Part shown: in pieces, positions 34,600 to 49,146 of the stretch | Layout of the letters: each line of letters begins with the position of its first letter | Numbering within the stretch: position 1 is the stretch's first letter | NCBI RefSeq assembly: GCF_033958435.1 | Contig: NC_134142.1 | Coordinates: 102,808,501-102,872,500 of the forward strand | From: Carettochelys insculpta | Taxonomy: Eukaryota; Chordata; Testudines; Carettochelyidae | Direction: 5' to 3' | DNA length: 64,000 nucleotides | Notes under the pieces: model-generated | The model's input: the letters and a program-made list of their open reading frames with translations, nothing else | What the model was told of the DNA's origin: nothing | The model's database searches: none | Position numbers and translations under genes: made by a program

Positions 34600-37500
34600 G
34601 AGTAGGCACCAAGCACTCCCACTCACCAAATGCCTTAGCCTAGAGTTCCCATGACAGGCTGCATGGACACATCTGCTGGCCATCTCTCCTCCCTGCACCA
34701 GTCTGCTTTCTGCACAGGGCTGCAAATGAATGGCCCCTGGCCAGGAGAAGCAGATCAGTGTGCCCCTTGGGGGATGGGCAGTAGGAACAAGCAGTCTATC
34801 CATCCCTCTCGATCACAGTCAAGGTGGTCCCAATTTGACATGTAATAGAAGAGGCAACACCAAATTAAGCCTCTTTCAGGCCTGAAAACTTTCCCATGGC
34901 CATGTGGCCAGTGAGTGCTAGAAGCCAGAGGGACAAGCATTTGCATCTTGTGCAAGAGTTATAAATCCTTGTGTTCACAGCACATAAGATACAGCTCAGT
35001 ACAAACCTGTGGTACTGGAAGTCGCTACAGCTCCACTGAAGTCAGTGAGTCTTGATGGGAACAAGAGAATTGTGTTTGCTTTAAGCATGAAAATTCATTG
35101 ACAAACTGCATGGGGAACCAACTGTTTATGCGAAATCAATCCTGTAGCTTTTACTGTGCAGGGACTATCAGAAGAGTTTCCCTTCCTTTTTAAAAAAAGT
35201 CATATTTGTCTGAAACAATTCAAGTTTAATTCTTCTGCAGATGTTTTGTATTAACAAACACTAAAAATCTCTTACAACATATACCACGTATTTGTGAAAG
35301 TACCAAATTAGTTCTTACATATAGTGAGAAATACATAGGCTCCAGAATACTGAAGAGTTTCTTTAAAATTTTACTTCAGAAAAAGCACATTTTTGCAGAT
35401 TTATCTAAAACGTCAAATAGTTATGAACCAAAATATGCCTGACCATGTAAAACAGGATAAGACAGTCATGTGCAAACAGACATTATCACATTCTTGGCAT
35501 TCTGGGGGCTGGGGGGCGGGGGAAGACTGGTTAAATACTTATTTTTTAAAAGTAAGACAGAAACTTCTCTGATTCTGATCATTTCCCCTTTTTGATCCTG
35601 ACATTTAAAGGAAATCCAGACAATAACATAGTTAGATTTTACTGTATAAAAATTGTTTTGTTTTAAGAAAGGCACAGTGATGAATTACAAAATGTTTATG
35701 TGGGACCCTTTTAGTAATCCTTTTATGTTCTCTTTACTGAACCAACAAAAACAAAACAAACACATAGCATCTGGAATTTTGACTTTCTGGAAGTATAAGT
35801 AAATAGAAATCAGAAACAGAGCCAAACAGCCCCAACAATTCCTTAAAAGGTTAGTTAACACCTAGTAGTCTACTGTCATTATCTGGCTCATAATAGGGCC
35901 TGGACACATTACCTTTATTTAAGGGGGATAACATAAACTTGACCTTTTTGGACAATGAGTGGTTCAAATAACACCCACTTTTTGAGATCCAGCTTTAGTA
36001 AGCAAGTCCTGGATTAAAATCCTTTGAGAAAAATTATGATTTTTTTGTTGATCTTCTGTTCATGTTTATAAGAATCTATGCACAAAGCCCCACAAGAAGT
36101 CAGGGCAGGATCAATGCAAGATTGGGGCCTTACTAATTGACTGGACACATGCACAAGCTAAACAAATAGTAAAACATAAAACCTTTCTTATAACTTTTTT
36201 AAAGTGATAGTTACCTCATGTTACTTGCACAATATTCAATACAAGATATTAGACAATAAAGTTCTCATCAATTAACCAAGTCTGTTTATAGATGAACCCT
36301 AAAACAAGTTAACATCACTGTTCATGCTGTCAGTGCAGTAGAAGTCAAGTGCAAATCAAACCGAGTACCACTTGCTGAAATTTCTTTTACATTTATATGA
36401 AACAATTGGGCAATGGTGGAAAAAAAAACACATTAAAAGCTACTTAGGGTACATATGTTTTGTTTTTTTTTATGAAGTACAAATAAAATACACATGTGCC
36501 CTAATTTTCCTCTCACTTTACGGACGTCTTCCCAGTCTCTTTTGAAAGACCTTTGTTTAAATGTCATGTAGACAACTTATGCTTTAAAATGGCAGCAGAA
36601 TTAACTTAAGAGGCCAAATGGTTATTTTTGTTTCATAGAAATTTTAGAATATGAAGCTAAAAGGCTCATTACTTTACTATTTACATTTCTTATCTCTCAA
36701 GAAACCATCCTAGGTGATTCAGTAATTACGTGGCTATTATTTGATGATGTTCTGCAAACTTGGTGTGCAATGCAACATGCCTAGTTTCTCAGACATGCAC
36801 AAGTACTTACATGTTTTCTTACACATAGCACTTGGTTGCAACACAGTGTCTTGTGACTTTTTTAAGGCACATTCCATAGCCGGGCCAAATTCTGCACTGA
36901 CCTATTCTTGAGGTAAGTCCTTTGACTTTAATCAGGTTAGATGGGATGTACCTCAATGGTTAAATATAGTCTCAAGTCCAGCTTATTTCAAAGAGTTTTT
37001 CTGCAAGTCCCTGTTGTACTTGCTTGCTCTAAGTCAAGGTCAGTCCAATTTAAAAATAAAGAAAAAAAAACCAAACACAAATGGCTCTCTTTAGAGAGGT
37101 ACACAACTACATGGGTGCAATACAGGGGATAGCCCCAAAGTCTATCCAAGTCAATGGAAAACCTCACTTACTTCAGTGGGCTTTGGGGAAATACAAGTAT
37201 GTACAAATTTGCATATGAGATGACACTTTTTCACTAACCAGCTAGAAAACTCAATAACATTACATCATCCCACCAATGATCATTGTATTACAGCAAGCAA
37301 GATCAAACTCTATTATTCCTTGTTCATACCATCCAATAGATGTGGCAGTCTTTTGCTATCGAAGTAAGGTTTCCACTAAATGACATGCCAAAGCTTTGAC
37401 ACAACAAGCACACTGACTGTCAATTATTGACTCCCTGAGAGGCTTTCATTCTATTTCCAGTACACCCTTTCATGTACAAAATAAAACTCTACAGTCTTAG

Positions 37501-40500
37501 TACATGGATTTCTTTAGTTTCTAGGTTCTTTGTAACTACACTCCTCTGTTGGCAGAGTCACTAAAACAATATTTATAGTTGGGGTGCTGAGTGCCACTGA
37601 ACCAAACTGTAAAATCTGGGTCTAATGGAAGCCACTTCAAGCCAGGTGGTGCATCAGCACCTCCTACCCCCCCTACTTTCAGCACCTGTGCCTGTTGGCA
37701 TTTTCATTCTTTTAAGAAAACATGGCCAAACATCCGAAACCATTGGAATTAGAAAGAACAAAGGAATCCACTTGAAGAAGTTGTGATTAAAGTTGCTATG
37801 CTCTTCTGGCCGGTGGTGGGCAGCACATAAAGACATGAATTCTGACCGAAAATGCTAGCATGTTTAGAGTCTCCCATATCAAAACTGGTTGCTCTCCTGA
37901 GAAGTTATTCTTTACTGTTGGAGCATCTCTCCCTCTAATGTAATGTCATTTGTTTTCTTTGAGGTTCCTCGCATGTCTTTGCAGCATCCTCCCGGGCACA
38001 CACAATGCACTACTGTACTTGGAGTGGGAAGCAAGCATGCAAAAGGACACACACAGGATGCAGCAGAATTATGGCTGAGAATACAAGAGTTGCATTTCTT
38101 AATGATAATTATCCTTCCACTGTAAAATGCAGTGTGGTTTTCTCACACCATGACCTTTGCTATGGATGATATCAAGGCCCTTTGCAGGTATTAAAATCCC
38201 TGGAGGGGAGGGGAAGAGAGAGCAGAGAAAAGCAAATATTGGTCATTCCAATGAGCAGCTAAAAATAGATAGATGTTTCTGTCATAGTGGGGCCATTTTA
38301 AAAGCTGAGCATACAGGTATGCACTGCACCTTGTTCTGAATGTCATCAAATCCTGGCTCTCTCATAGCACCAGAAGAAGCAGACTCTAAAAGTCAGAGTC
38401 CACAGAGACTTGGTGCTGTGTCTGGACAACATACCTTAGAGATCCAATATTTAGAGCAACCTAGCAGCCTAAATGGGCACTACTGAGGATAAGGGAAAGG
38501 TGAATCCATTTTACAAATGTGCACAGATATTCTAGTTAGAGATAACCCAGCCTTTAAAGTTCAGCTACCTTGCACTGCAGTGGTAAGAACCAATCTGATC
38601 AATTAACTAAAGCCATTAATGCCTTTAAAGACTCAACACCTTCCCAGAAACAGTCACAAATATTCACCCTTGATAGAATTGGGAAGCAGGGAAGTTAGAC
38701 AGTGCCATCCTCCTCTCCATTATAATGACCCAAAATGTGAACAGAGGTGAAGAGCTGAGACCTTACTTTGTAGCAGTTTACTCATTTAACTTAAGCCTCT
38801 TTAATTCTCTCGAGCAATTCCCCAAGGCCAGTTTATGTTTTTCCCCAAATGTATTTGCTAATCAAAATGACATGCTAACTAATTGCTACAGACCATTCTT
38901 GGCTGTACATGGTTCACAAACTATTCTTTGTTAGTATCAGAAATAGGAAATTCAAGTTCTCTTGGAGCATTCTGAATTGGACACAAACCACAGTATTGTC
39001 CTGGCTAGATGAGCTTAACTCAGAACCTTGAAGCAAGAGGGACTTGAAGTCAGAGTGAAAAGCAGAGGTTCCAAACCAGAAATATACTGATCTGATTAGA
39101 CTGTAAGAGGTGACCTGAAGCAAGACCATGCAGGAATCCAACCTCATGACTGCCTTTAACTATTCCAAAAGACATCAGGATCGATGGTGCTGAAAACACA
39201 TATAGCACACTCTTGGGGGCAGATAATCAGATGATACCAATCACCATTAAATGGATCAGTTACAATTTACAGCAGCTGATGATCGATGCCCTGGACTCAG
39301 CTTTGAAGCAAAACTTTGTTATAAATCTCGAAAAAAGATGTCTTGGTGCCTCGTCCCTACCTGAATCCAGACTTGAAGTTAAGAATGATAGTAAAGGGTA
39401 TGTTTACACTTACAGCATAAGCACATTAAACTTTGGAAAGAACTGGCAGGGTTAGAAATCTAATACAATTTCCAGTGTTCTCTTACTAAGCAGAAATTTG
39501 CTGACCTAATTTAATTTACTTGCCAAGCAGTCTTTCATTTCCAGACACGTACTCAAAAACAACCTTAAAGTCTCCTGCCTGGGAATATTTACCCCAAATT
39601 TAAAACAAAACACCCAATTTAAAAAAAATTGCCTACATGGAAGATTTTCTACAATGGTGAGGGAACCGGTAGAGCCCTATTTGGTAACTTGAATTATTAT
39701 TCCTTCCGTATACCACAGGAAAAACCTCTTCAAGCCATTAAGCTATCATGAAATCATTGAAAAGGAAGAGACAAAGTCGGACCTACATTGTATTGGAGAG
39801 ACCACAACATAGTTCAGAAACTCTTCTGGAAAAGCCCTGCCATAACGTGCCATCTGGAATGTTAAAGATTCTTAAAGTTCTGGCACTGATCATTCCAGAT
39901 ACAGTATGTCTTGCTTACTCTACTGGCCATCGCAATAAGGAGTCCTGCCATAGCAGAAGCAGGGTTTATGGGATTCAGTTATTTGAAGCTGGATTTCTAG
40001 TACAATTTTCAATTTCCTGATGAGAAATCTTAGAAATGATGAAGTTGTACTTTTCTGTAACCAGTATTAAAGTGAAAGAGATTGATGTTATGAACATGAA
40101 CTGGAACCTTGGTACTGCCACACAGAAATTAAACATCCACACTTTAATCATCAGAGAACCTGTCTTGGACCAAGATCTCCAGAGTTCTAGTTCCAGTTTC
40201 AGCCAATGACTTGTTGTTTGCCCTAGTGTGAGTAATTTAACCAATCTACTTCTCAGCTACCGTAACAAGAGGATAATAGTATTTACCGACCACTTTGGGG
40301 CTATTTTATTAGCTAACTTGTCCAGGTCCTTGCGAAATGCTACACAGGCTTATTATTTTCTGGATGCTTGTTTAGAAGCTTTGACATTTATTGGCCTAAT
40401 AACGTAAACTGAGCCTGAACTATCTGGAACACTACAGCAAGAAACATAATACAAAGGAATTTTTCATGAAAGAAGAGTATGATCAGGTGAGTGCCCAAGC

Positions 40501-41428
40501 CTGTGATATAGTTAAAGATTTACTAAAGTGATTCCTGCATCTCACTACCAGCTGGTAGCAGTTACCAGCCAGACAGGTAGTATGGTTTTAAGTGCTTGGG
40601 ACAAAGTCTAAAAATCCTTGTCTGGTTTGAATGAAAATTTTATTTTGTAATGCCAACCACTAGGCTCCAAACTAGAGCTGATCAAAAACATGAGGGTGGA
40701 GAGGTAGGGCCCAGAAGAAATGTGCTAGAAATTGCATTATTTTGGTCATAAAATCGTTGCTTTTTTGGTCAACTCCACTACAAACCCATCTGTGTTAGCA
40801 GCGGAAATACAGATGTCCAGAACTAAGGAAGTGATAGTGCATCAAAGAAGGGAGCCTATATGATGGTGAAGATCAGAGGCTTGGCATTGTAACCCCACTA
40901 GGATAATCCTCAAACACTTGTTGACTACTACCCAAAAATATATGTGCACAGATTGGCAAAGAAGGCTGTTGGCAAAGGCACAGATCCCTCTCAGCAGGAC
41001 CTAGGCAGGGTATATATAGCTACACAGAAATCACAATTTTATCTGATCCCCACCTTTTCTTTGGGAATGTTTTGATTAAGGCCACCCTCTGAGTTTTAAA
41101 AATACTACCATATTTAGAGACATTTGAAGCTAGACAATATTGTAACAGGATTTCTTCTTTCTAGGGTGGACAAGGCAATCCTTTCGGTAGTAGGGAACCA
41201 GCTTTTGGTCCATCTCAAGTCTTAGGATGTATTTTATCCATTCCATACCGGAAAGAAACTGTCCTGGTGCAAGGTGGATAGATTGTTGCCGTATCTGATA
41301 AACATGTTTTAAGCGTTACTTTTATAATGTAGATAGTACCGAAAGCTGAGCTATTAACAAAAAATCCAATCAGATTTCATACGTTTTGGGGTATCTTGCC
41401 ATTGCAAAAATTACTGGTCAAATGTTGT
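34600..41428. other. Intergenic/possible TUB 3'UTR tail
   Basis: Long AT-rich sequence between the palindrome and the Penelope-like insertion. Old MIR-like sequence is likely at 40150-40350 (atgacttgttgtttgcccta ... gtaatttaaccaatctactt). No gene or RNA can be supported. Several TTTATT words could act as - strand polyadenylation signals (near 40310, 40626 and 35930), so where TUB transcription ends is not visible. Confidence 0.4.
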
Positions 41429-41567
41429 CAAGTATCAGAGGGGTAGCCGTGTTAGTCTGGATCTGTAGCAGCAACGAAGGGTCCTGTGGCACCTTATAGA
41501 CTAACAGAAAAGTTTAGAGCATGAGCTTTCATGAGTTAACTCACTTCTTCAGATGCTGGTCCAGCAT
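41429..41567. mobile_element. Short Penelope-terminus-like insertion with 15-bp TSD
   Basis: The 139-bp sequence starts caagtatcagaggggtagcc and contains ccttatagactaacag, gcatgagctttcatgag and cacttcttcagatgctgg. It is flanked by an exact 15-bp direct repeat CTGGTCAAATGTTGT (41414-41428 and 41568-41582). The second half matches the terminal region of the Penelope-like element at 63243-63314 (aaagactaacaaaat, gatgagctttcgtggg, cacttcttcagatcag). It is therefore probably a small non-autonomous derivative or 5'-truncated terminus of that retroelement family. Confidence 0.8.
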
Positions 41568-41582
41568 CTGGTCAAATGTTGT

Positions 41583-44500
41583 GATTTTTCCCATTGCTCA
41601 AGGCCAAACATAGGTGAAAGTGATGGGATCAGTATCCGAGACAGTGCAGAACAGCCTGAAGAATCAAAGGGGGCTAAAAAGACCATGTACTGTAGTTATT
41701 TGCTATTATTAATAGCTAATTAATTAGTTATTAATACAGGGACTTTAGAAGTTGTCTGGAGTGGAAGGTTCAAAAGTGCCTAAGGGAGTGAGGAACAAAA
41801 CTCCAGTTGGTACTTTGGCTCCTAACTCTCTTCGGCAGTTTTGAAACTCCCAGTTTTTACATACTTGGTTCCGATCTTGCAACTGGCCTTCACATTAGTA
41901 TGCTACTCTAGCAAAAGTCAATGGGATTATGTCTGAGTACCAGGGCCCATAATACAGTGCCAGTTGGAGGATCAGGGCCTCAATCTTTCTCTGAATAACT
42001 TAAATGAAACTCAAACCCCAAGCAAGCTCCCAGCTAGAAATTCTGAACAAGCAATTGCCTTATAATTTCATCACATGCACAAATAATAATGATCAATGAC
42101 ACTATAGCACTAAAAAGTAAATCTGATTTACCCTCCCCATTCTGTTTCTCTAGAAAAGTTGTTTTTAAAATGTATTGTTACTTGTAACATCCCTAAACGA
42201 TCTGCCCAACCCTGGGTGAGGATAACTAACAGGGAGAACAAGCACTTACATGTTCATATGTCAGAAGCATGTCTCTATGTGGTTGGTAATATCCCATACA
42301 GGTAAGATGTCAGTCATAGTTCATATAAGGCCCTTTGTTTTTAAACCAGACATGCACCACAGACAGACTGACTGCAACACCAGTTAGAAATGGCTGATTC
42401 AAACCAAAATACAATGTGCCACAGAAACAATGAGTGTCTGAATTGCCATAGGAATAAAGAACAAACAGGCAACGTGATGAGAGGAGTTATCGGGATATGT
42501 TCAAGAATGCTGGTTTTATAACGACTTACAGATGTATACTAAAATACAACTACACAATCATTTTGAAAAGAGGAAAACTAGCGTGTTGTTTGCCCAGTGT
42601 CTCTGACTCAGCTTTTTTCTGCTCATGTGATAATCAAGCATTATATTGGGGGTGAAAGCTTGAGCCTTGATGAAATCAGAGGCAAAACTCACATTAATTC
42701 TAATGGGACAAAGATTTTACCCTAGCAATTTAGTTAGCTAAAAAGTTTCTCTGAAGTGCATGGGTAACAGATAATAAATTCACACTTGTATGTTTCCAAC
42801 AATACCAACTCAAATTTAATACTGTACACATAAATAGTATCTGCCATCCAAGGGTCTCAAAGCATTTAACTGATTAAGTCTCAAAATATAACTGGGAAGA
42901 TGATCTGATAATAATTAACACCATTTGACACATGGGAACTGACACAGTGAGTCAGCATAGTACTAAAACTAAGGTCCACCTTCTTCCTGGTCACATGCTC
43001 TAACTGCTACATAACATTACAATTGTAGGCCAATTTTAAGACAGATTTTGTCTTTTAGGGGTATGTTTTCCAATTAATGTGCAATCAACAATCATGTAAA
43101 ACATATCTTGTTGCTTTTCTCAGACTCTGTCTTGTCAGACTCTCACCCAGGGCTTTAAAAGATTCCTATGTATCCGCAAGCAAGAGTTTGTACGTGTTTT
43201 TTTAAAGTGCTACTATAGTTTTGTATAAAAACACTCATTGTGTGGCAATCGTTGGAACAGTTTCTGACCAACCAAATTATAAAGCAAGTAGAAAGGTTTC
43301 TTCACCAATTTAACTTTTCATAAGTGCACTGTCAACATAGAGCAATTTGACAAAACCAACACACTGCATCTAAAAAACAGGCTTTCAATAAAGCTCATAT
43401 AGGTCAAGTCTTCTTGGAAAGGGTTCTGACAAACATACACTTATAAAAAAAAAATGCATACCTTCTTGCAATTAAATAAAATACATGTTTAAAACATTAA
43501 TACAGTTTCTTCCAATACAAATGTATTTCTGAGTATCAGCTACTGAGCTCAAGTTCAGTGGAAACAGCAAAATATTTTGAAATTTCTGAAAAATAAAAAC
43601 AAAATGAGTAGTATTTTCACAAATCTTTTTTCTCCTCCTCAGCCAGCTGCAATATCAAAGAAACACTAAAAAGCAACAAAACAATTAAGTTTACGTGGCT
43701 ACCGATCAGGAAATCTAAAAGGCAATTTACAATGGGCAGAAGCAAATGGATGGAGTGTATTTTCACAGAGCACTGTGCATGGCAGGTGTCTGTAGAGGTC
43801 ATGTGTGATTAGCTAAAGGAGTATCAATGCTGTGTAACGGCATCCTTCTTACCTGCAGAAAGCTCTATGGGCAAACTGAGGTTTATGTGAGAATGGAGGT
43901 TTTCCATTAGCCACACATGTCTTTTATGAAGATTTGCCAAGAAATTTGAGAATCAACCCATACTTCTAATAAGGGCAGCCACTGTGCAAAGTATGCAGAT
44001 TTACCAGAGAAGGTATTGTGGGCAACTGCCTCCTTCAGTACAAATGTACACGTGTTTTCTTCTTGAATCACAAGATCATGTGTTTTCAGACAGTCTTGAA
44101 ATTAAGTGTCGGGTTCCACTGCTGAAAAAGGCAGACTTTTATGCTGTGCAGAGAACTGTTGACTTCAAACGAAAACCCTGTATCTCTGGGCACCTCTCAA
44201 ATAGCAGAAGCACCACTTAGGTGTCAGAGTCCACCAGCTTTTGGCAGAAGCAGGGAGTAAGACTGATGGAACATAACTGAAGACTCCACTTGCGCCAATC
44301 TTCTGGGCAAAGACTGTCTCCTCCTGTGTGCTTTACAGTGTCCAGTATAGTGGATCACCACATGAAACAGATAAATGAATGCTGTGAAAAGTTGCTGAGA
44401 TGAAAGAGGTCACACTGGACCTATTTAGTGAAAGTTCTTGTCCCCATGGGCCGAACTGATCACATTCTCTTCAGCTGGCAGTGAATATTGCAAGGTAAGA

Positions 44501-47500
44501 GCTTTCATTGGGAAACTGAGCACTTTTGAAAATCTGACCCATAACGTCTATGCTGGTTGAAAATTCCTCACTAAAGCTAGAGATGGGCTGGAAGTGCTGC
44601 ATCCCAGGCTTTGGTTCAGCATTATACAGAGAATGGTCAGCACTGGTTTGGTTGAAGAGCCATAAGATTACAAACTCTCTAAGTGTGGGGTCCTGATATA
44701 CAGGATTTTCTTGTGGGCCCCCTTTGAGAGTGTACGTAGAAATGTATTGCTGGAATGAGAACAGTGTGGTCATTTATGGTGCTGTGCCATTACGATGGTC
44801 ACACTACTACTGTAAGGCCACTTGAAAAATAATTGCTTCAGGCAGAAATTAATTGGAAAGACACAAATGGATTACCATGACGTCAGAATTCATAATAAAG
44901 GCCTAGCTAATGCTACTGTGTGATGATGCTTTATTCCTTTTTCTAAGTGACATTCATTGCCTCAGAGTGGGATGCTAGCTAGCTTCTAAGATGCGGACTC
45001 AGTGTAGCAGCACTGACATTGTGTTTTATTGAATCACTTCCCACCTCTCCACAAGGGCAAATAAGAAAACCCTACAAAGAGAATGTTCACAACAGAAACT
45101 CCAGTTTGCTGGATGCTGTTGCCCTCTGATTTGCAACTGGCTTGGAAACTGCTATTACTATGTTTCCTAAAAATCACTGAAATTCTGATCATATTTCAGC
45201 CAAGCTCCTTGTATCCACTTACATCTTAATGTGTTAACTTCACTGTAAAGCTGAATGGCCATATGCAGCCTTCAGATAAATTTCCCCATTGTGTGGACAA
45301 CATTAGATGCACATCCAATGGCACTATTCAACTGATTCACTGATACTGCCCAAACACACACATTTGTCTTAGATAATGGACTCGGAGAGAGGAGGTGGAG
45401 CAGCAGTGTAAGAGCTTCACCAATGAGGAAAGCGTGAAGAAATGTTTACTCTAGGTGTTAGAGTGACAAGTTAAATTAAGAAGTTACATTAAAATGTAAG
45501 ATGTTAACATATAAGCAGCTCAGGGAGAGTTTCTTTATGTCCCTCTGCCAAAATTAATAAAAAAGCAAGATTAAAGTGTCAGTACTTACAGTTTAAAACA
45601 ACATGGAGTCAATCTAACCAAATTCTCACTGGGACATTGTAGAGGAATTATATGATTAGATATTGTTCTTATCATTCTCATCTGTCTATCAAAAGGCCGA
45701 GATTTATCCACTGTTAAATGCCAATATGAAAGCATTCCAGAAAATATTGGTACTAACACTCTCTTACCAGCATGTCTAATTTGGATGCCAGTCAAACCGG
45801 TTATTTGGGATGGCAGATCCCTTTGAAAGTATTTATAAAATGCACTGGCATTGTGCTAGGCATGAGCTACTTTCTTGGGACTTACACAATCCCATATATT
45901 GTGCTTTGTTTAGAAAGAATCTGCAGGCTTAACAAAATAGCAAGAATAAAAGCTTTGGGGAGAAAAGAGAAAAACTTTAAAACATTAATCTGCCATTTCT
46001 TTGTTAAAAATCGAAATCAGATACTGGAAAGGGGCAGAGAGTGAGTCAGGTGTGGTGAAGAACTAGTCAGCTGACAGAGAGGAGATCACACCTATTTGCT
46101 GGGGGTCTTGTAGCAAAGCGGTAATTAATGAAAAACACAACTCATGGTTGATTGCCATTTTTATCATTCATTGTAGGAACTCACTGCTCATTATTCTCAG
46201 ATCAGGAGATCGTTCTGGTTTTATACTGCAGGAAGAAAATACTTCTTTTGTGAAAAGGCTGAAGATAAAGGACATTCTCTGCCATTGTTCAGAACATATT
46301 GGATAGATTGGGTCAGAAGTGAACAGACCATCCCCCAGTCAAAGCCACCAGGCTTCTCTCCATTGACTTCAATGGGACTTGCAATGGGTTTATTCCCTTG
46401 AAAAGAGTCTTTCACATAAAGCTGTAAATCAAGCAACAACAATCCAACTGCAAGCACATTTGTCCACTGAAATTTCTTTGTCTCTACTTACAGAGTAGAC
46501 CATATTTCTCTTATTAGTTGAAATTGTACAGTTCAAATGGCACAACCGGTCCTGTCCCCTACAGTCACTCAGGGACCAGAAGCCATGAGACAAACAGATC
46601 TGATTTCATTTTCTCATATAATCTTTGGTTATGTAATGAAGATATCTTCTTAAGAATAAAAAAGGGGATTTTAATAAACCATTTAAAATGTTACTCCCAT
46701 ATTTTATGCTCTTCTGATAAATTGTTATGCGTCAATTTGGGTAATATTACTGTGTGGAAAAATAGAAACCAGCCTCAGGATCTCTATTATTTTTCAACAG
46801 GGTTTTTTATGCATTGCTCACAGTTAAAGTCTTTCATTGATGACTTCTGAGATGTTTACAATGCAAGAAAGATGAGTGGTGATCTTGTATTTTGAATTAT
46901 TTCTTTATACTCCCAGACCTCTCAGAAAAGATGAAACAAAAGAAAATGTGACGTTAAGCTATTTGTGTGTCTTGAATGAACCTAATTTCCCTGTAGGGTA
47001 TGCTATAATTGCCTAGAAAAATTTAGCTCAGTAGCTGGTACTTTTCATTATAATGTAAAATAGATTTCAATAGATATTATGTACTTTTACAAAGAGGAAA
47101 TAAATATGAAAACTGTTTGATACTGTAGAGTTGACAAAACTCAATAACAAAAATTCAAGTCACAAAAGGCCAGACTAATTTAACATACTATCTCTACTAT
47201 TTTGCTCAGCCATTCACACAACTGGCTTAAAATAATGATGCAGTTCTGTGAGGAGATCCTCATCCAAATATTTATATCACTTGACACAATACATGTATTG
47301 GAATTGCTAGTGTGACCTATAAGGATACAGTCTCCAAGACCCAGCACACAGAACTGCTTGTATTCAGGTCCCCCACCTCCTGCCTTCTAGAATTACAATA
47401 GGTTTTAATTTGAAATAGAACTTAAAAGCAAATAGATGTTAAAACATAAAAAAAGACACCTTAGAATTCAAGTGACTTGTGCAACATTATTTTGTGCTTC

Positions 47501-48130
47501 CTACTTCTCCTTTTAACTCCTACTGCAAATAAAATTCACCCTGCACCTCCACATAAATAATAGCAACAAATCGAGTTCAGTCCAACGTAGCCCTTCCACC
47601 CTCAGACTTGGTTTCATATTACACGAGATCCTTGTATGTTCAAAAAGTGCATCTTCTGGGGTGATCTTTTCTTCCATGTTAAGTGAAAGTTCGAAGTATT
47701 CAACACAATCTTGAGGTATTACAGCCTCTGGATACTTCTTAACATAAAAACAGACTTTCTTTGAGATACTCAGCTTTCATGGATTTAGAAAAGACACACT
47801 GCTAGGAATGGTGTGTACCTTGAGACAAGGTACGTGCATCATGCCCTGTCTCCATAACATAGCTAAGAATATCAGACAGGACTTTTATTTACAGAAATTT
47901 GATGCCACTTCCAGAAAAATGTATAACAGATAAAACAATATTTCCTGTATGTCCTGAATGTTTAAGAAATTCCCATTGTTTCCCCCCCAGCAATATGAGG
48001 GTTCTTCCAAAAATGAATTTTACCTGCCCTGTTTTGTATGAACCATAAATGATATCAGTGAGTATTTGGAATCATGTTGTTTTCCCATGTGGCATACTGC
48101 ACAGCTGTGTGGAGATTCTGCCGCTCCTGT
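41583..48130 (-). other. TUB: TUB 3' flank, probably including a long 3'UTR
   Basis: TUB messages in vertebrates have long 3'UTRs, and much of this interval could be one. It is AT-rich and lacks supported genes. Old LINE-like pieces are seen around 42835-43020 (aagggtctcaaagcatttaa) and 46320-46400 (ttgacttcaatgggacttgc). Candidate - strand polyadenylation hexamers (TTTATT on the + strand) are near 47884, 45022 and 44931. Confidence 0.4.
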
Positions 48131-48264
48131 TTACTCACAAGCCAATTTGCTGTCAAAACTGGAAAGAGCAATAGCAAAGGCTTGTAACGCACACATTGGG
48201 TAGTTGTAGTCCATGGTGAATACATCCTCAGCTACACGGCCAAACTGCATCACTATATAGTCAG
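48131..48264 (-). CDS. TUB: TUB last coding exon: end of tubby domain
   Basis: TUB is a tubby-domain protein that binds PI(4,5)P2 and adapts GPCR cargo for cilia. On the - strand the acceptor attacag is followed by CT, which completes Pro. The exon reads [18 protein letters not shown], then [20 protein letters not shown], then KLACE and TAA (48131-48133). This C-terminus ([19 protein letters not shown]) is the signature of the tubby domain: the hydrophobic helix that threads the beta barrel. The VFTMDYNYP wording fits TUB better than TULP1 or TULP3. The exon has 134 bp: 2 bp to close Pro, then 43 codons and the stop. Confidence 0.96.
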
Positions 48265-49095
48265 CTGTAATAGAAGTCATAGAAGAAACAAAGTGTTATT
48301 TTTACTACAGCCTTATTGAATAAGCGTACATTCAAAAGCAACCCACTGCTCCAAAACCCCCATGACTGATTGATTGAATGCTGTAACTCATACCAGCAGT
48401 CATGACTTCAGTGAGACTATTCACGTGAGGAAAATTTGAATGAGGATAGATTGCAGGAATAAAGGCCTTATGTGTGTTTTCTTTCAAATTTTTAGCTCAG
48501 TAACCAAAGGGTTTTTTCAAAAAGGCAGGCTGTTAGTCCCTATCATTCATAAGCATGGAATTCACTTCTGTGTGGAATGGCTGCACAAGACCCTCTGCAC
48601 AGGGGAGAATTTCATTCATACCAGACATGATCTAATTCTACTCTCACTGACTTCAACCAGTGGGGCACACCGGCTTTTTAGGCCCCTGGGCAATGTGGGA
48701 GAGGGGTCAGCTTCATGCCCTGGAAGGGGCCGGAACTGAAATGGAAGGGGTGGGCCTAGGACTAGACACACCCCCAGACACTCTTCAGTACCCAGAGCAT
48801 CTCATGCCTTCTAGGCAACCCTGAGTGCTGCTCAGAGCATACTACACAAGACTAGTGGTGATTTAAACAGCCTGGGGTTTTGGTCACTGCTGCTGCAAGA
48901 GCAGTGGTGGCAGCTGGGAGCTCTGTGCTCTTTTGAATCACCAGACCCAGGGGCACCTCCCCACTTGACACACCCCTCCCAGTCAACAGGCCTGACTACA
49001 AGAGAAGCAAGATGAGGCAGCCAAGCAAAAAAGATTGGGAGAAGGAACGTGAGAGAGAGTAAGGAGGATGTAACTGTGCTGCCCTTCTGCTACTG

Positions 49096-49108
49096 CAGTG
49101 GTTCTCAA

Positions 49109-49146
<38 letters not shown>

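Noticed and set aside
34190..34803. Frames of 61-128 aa on both strands
   Set aside because: They are readings through the palindrome arms, which are mirrored and so give paired frames.
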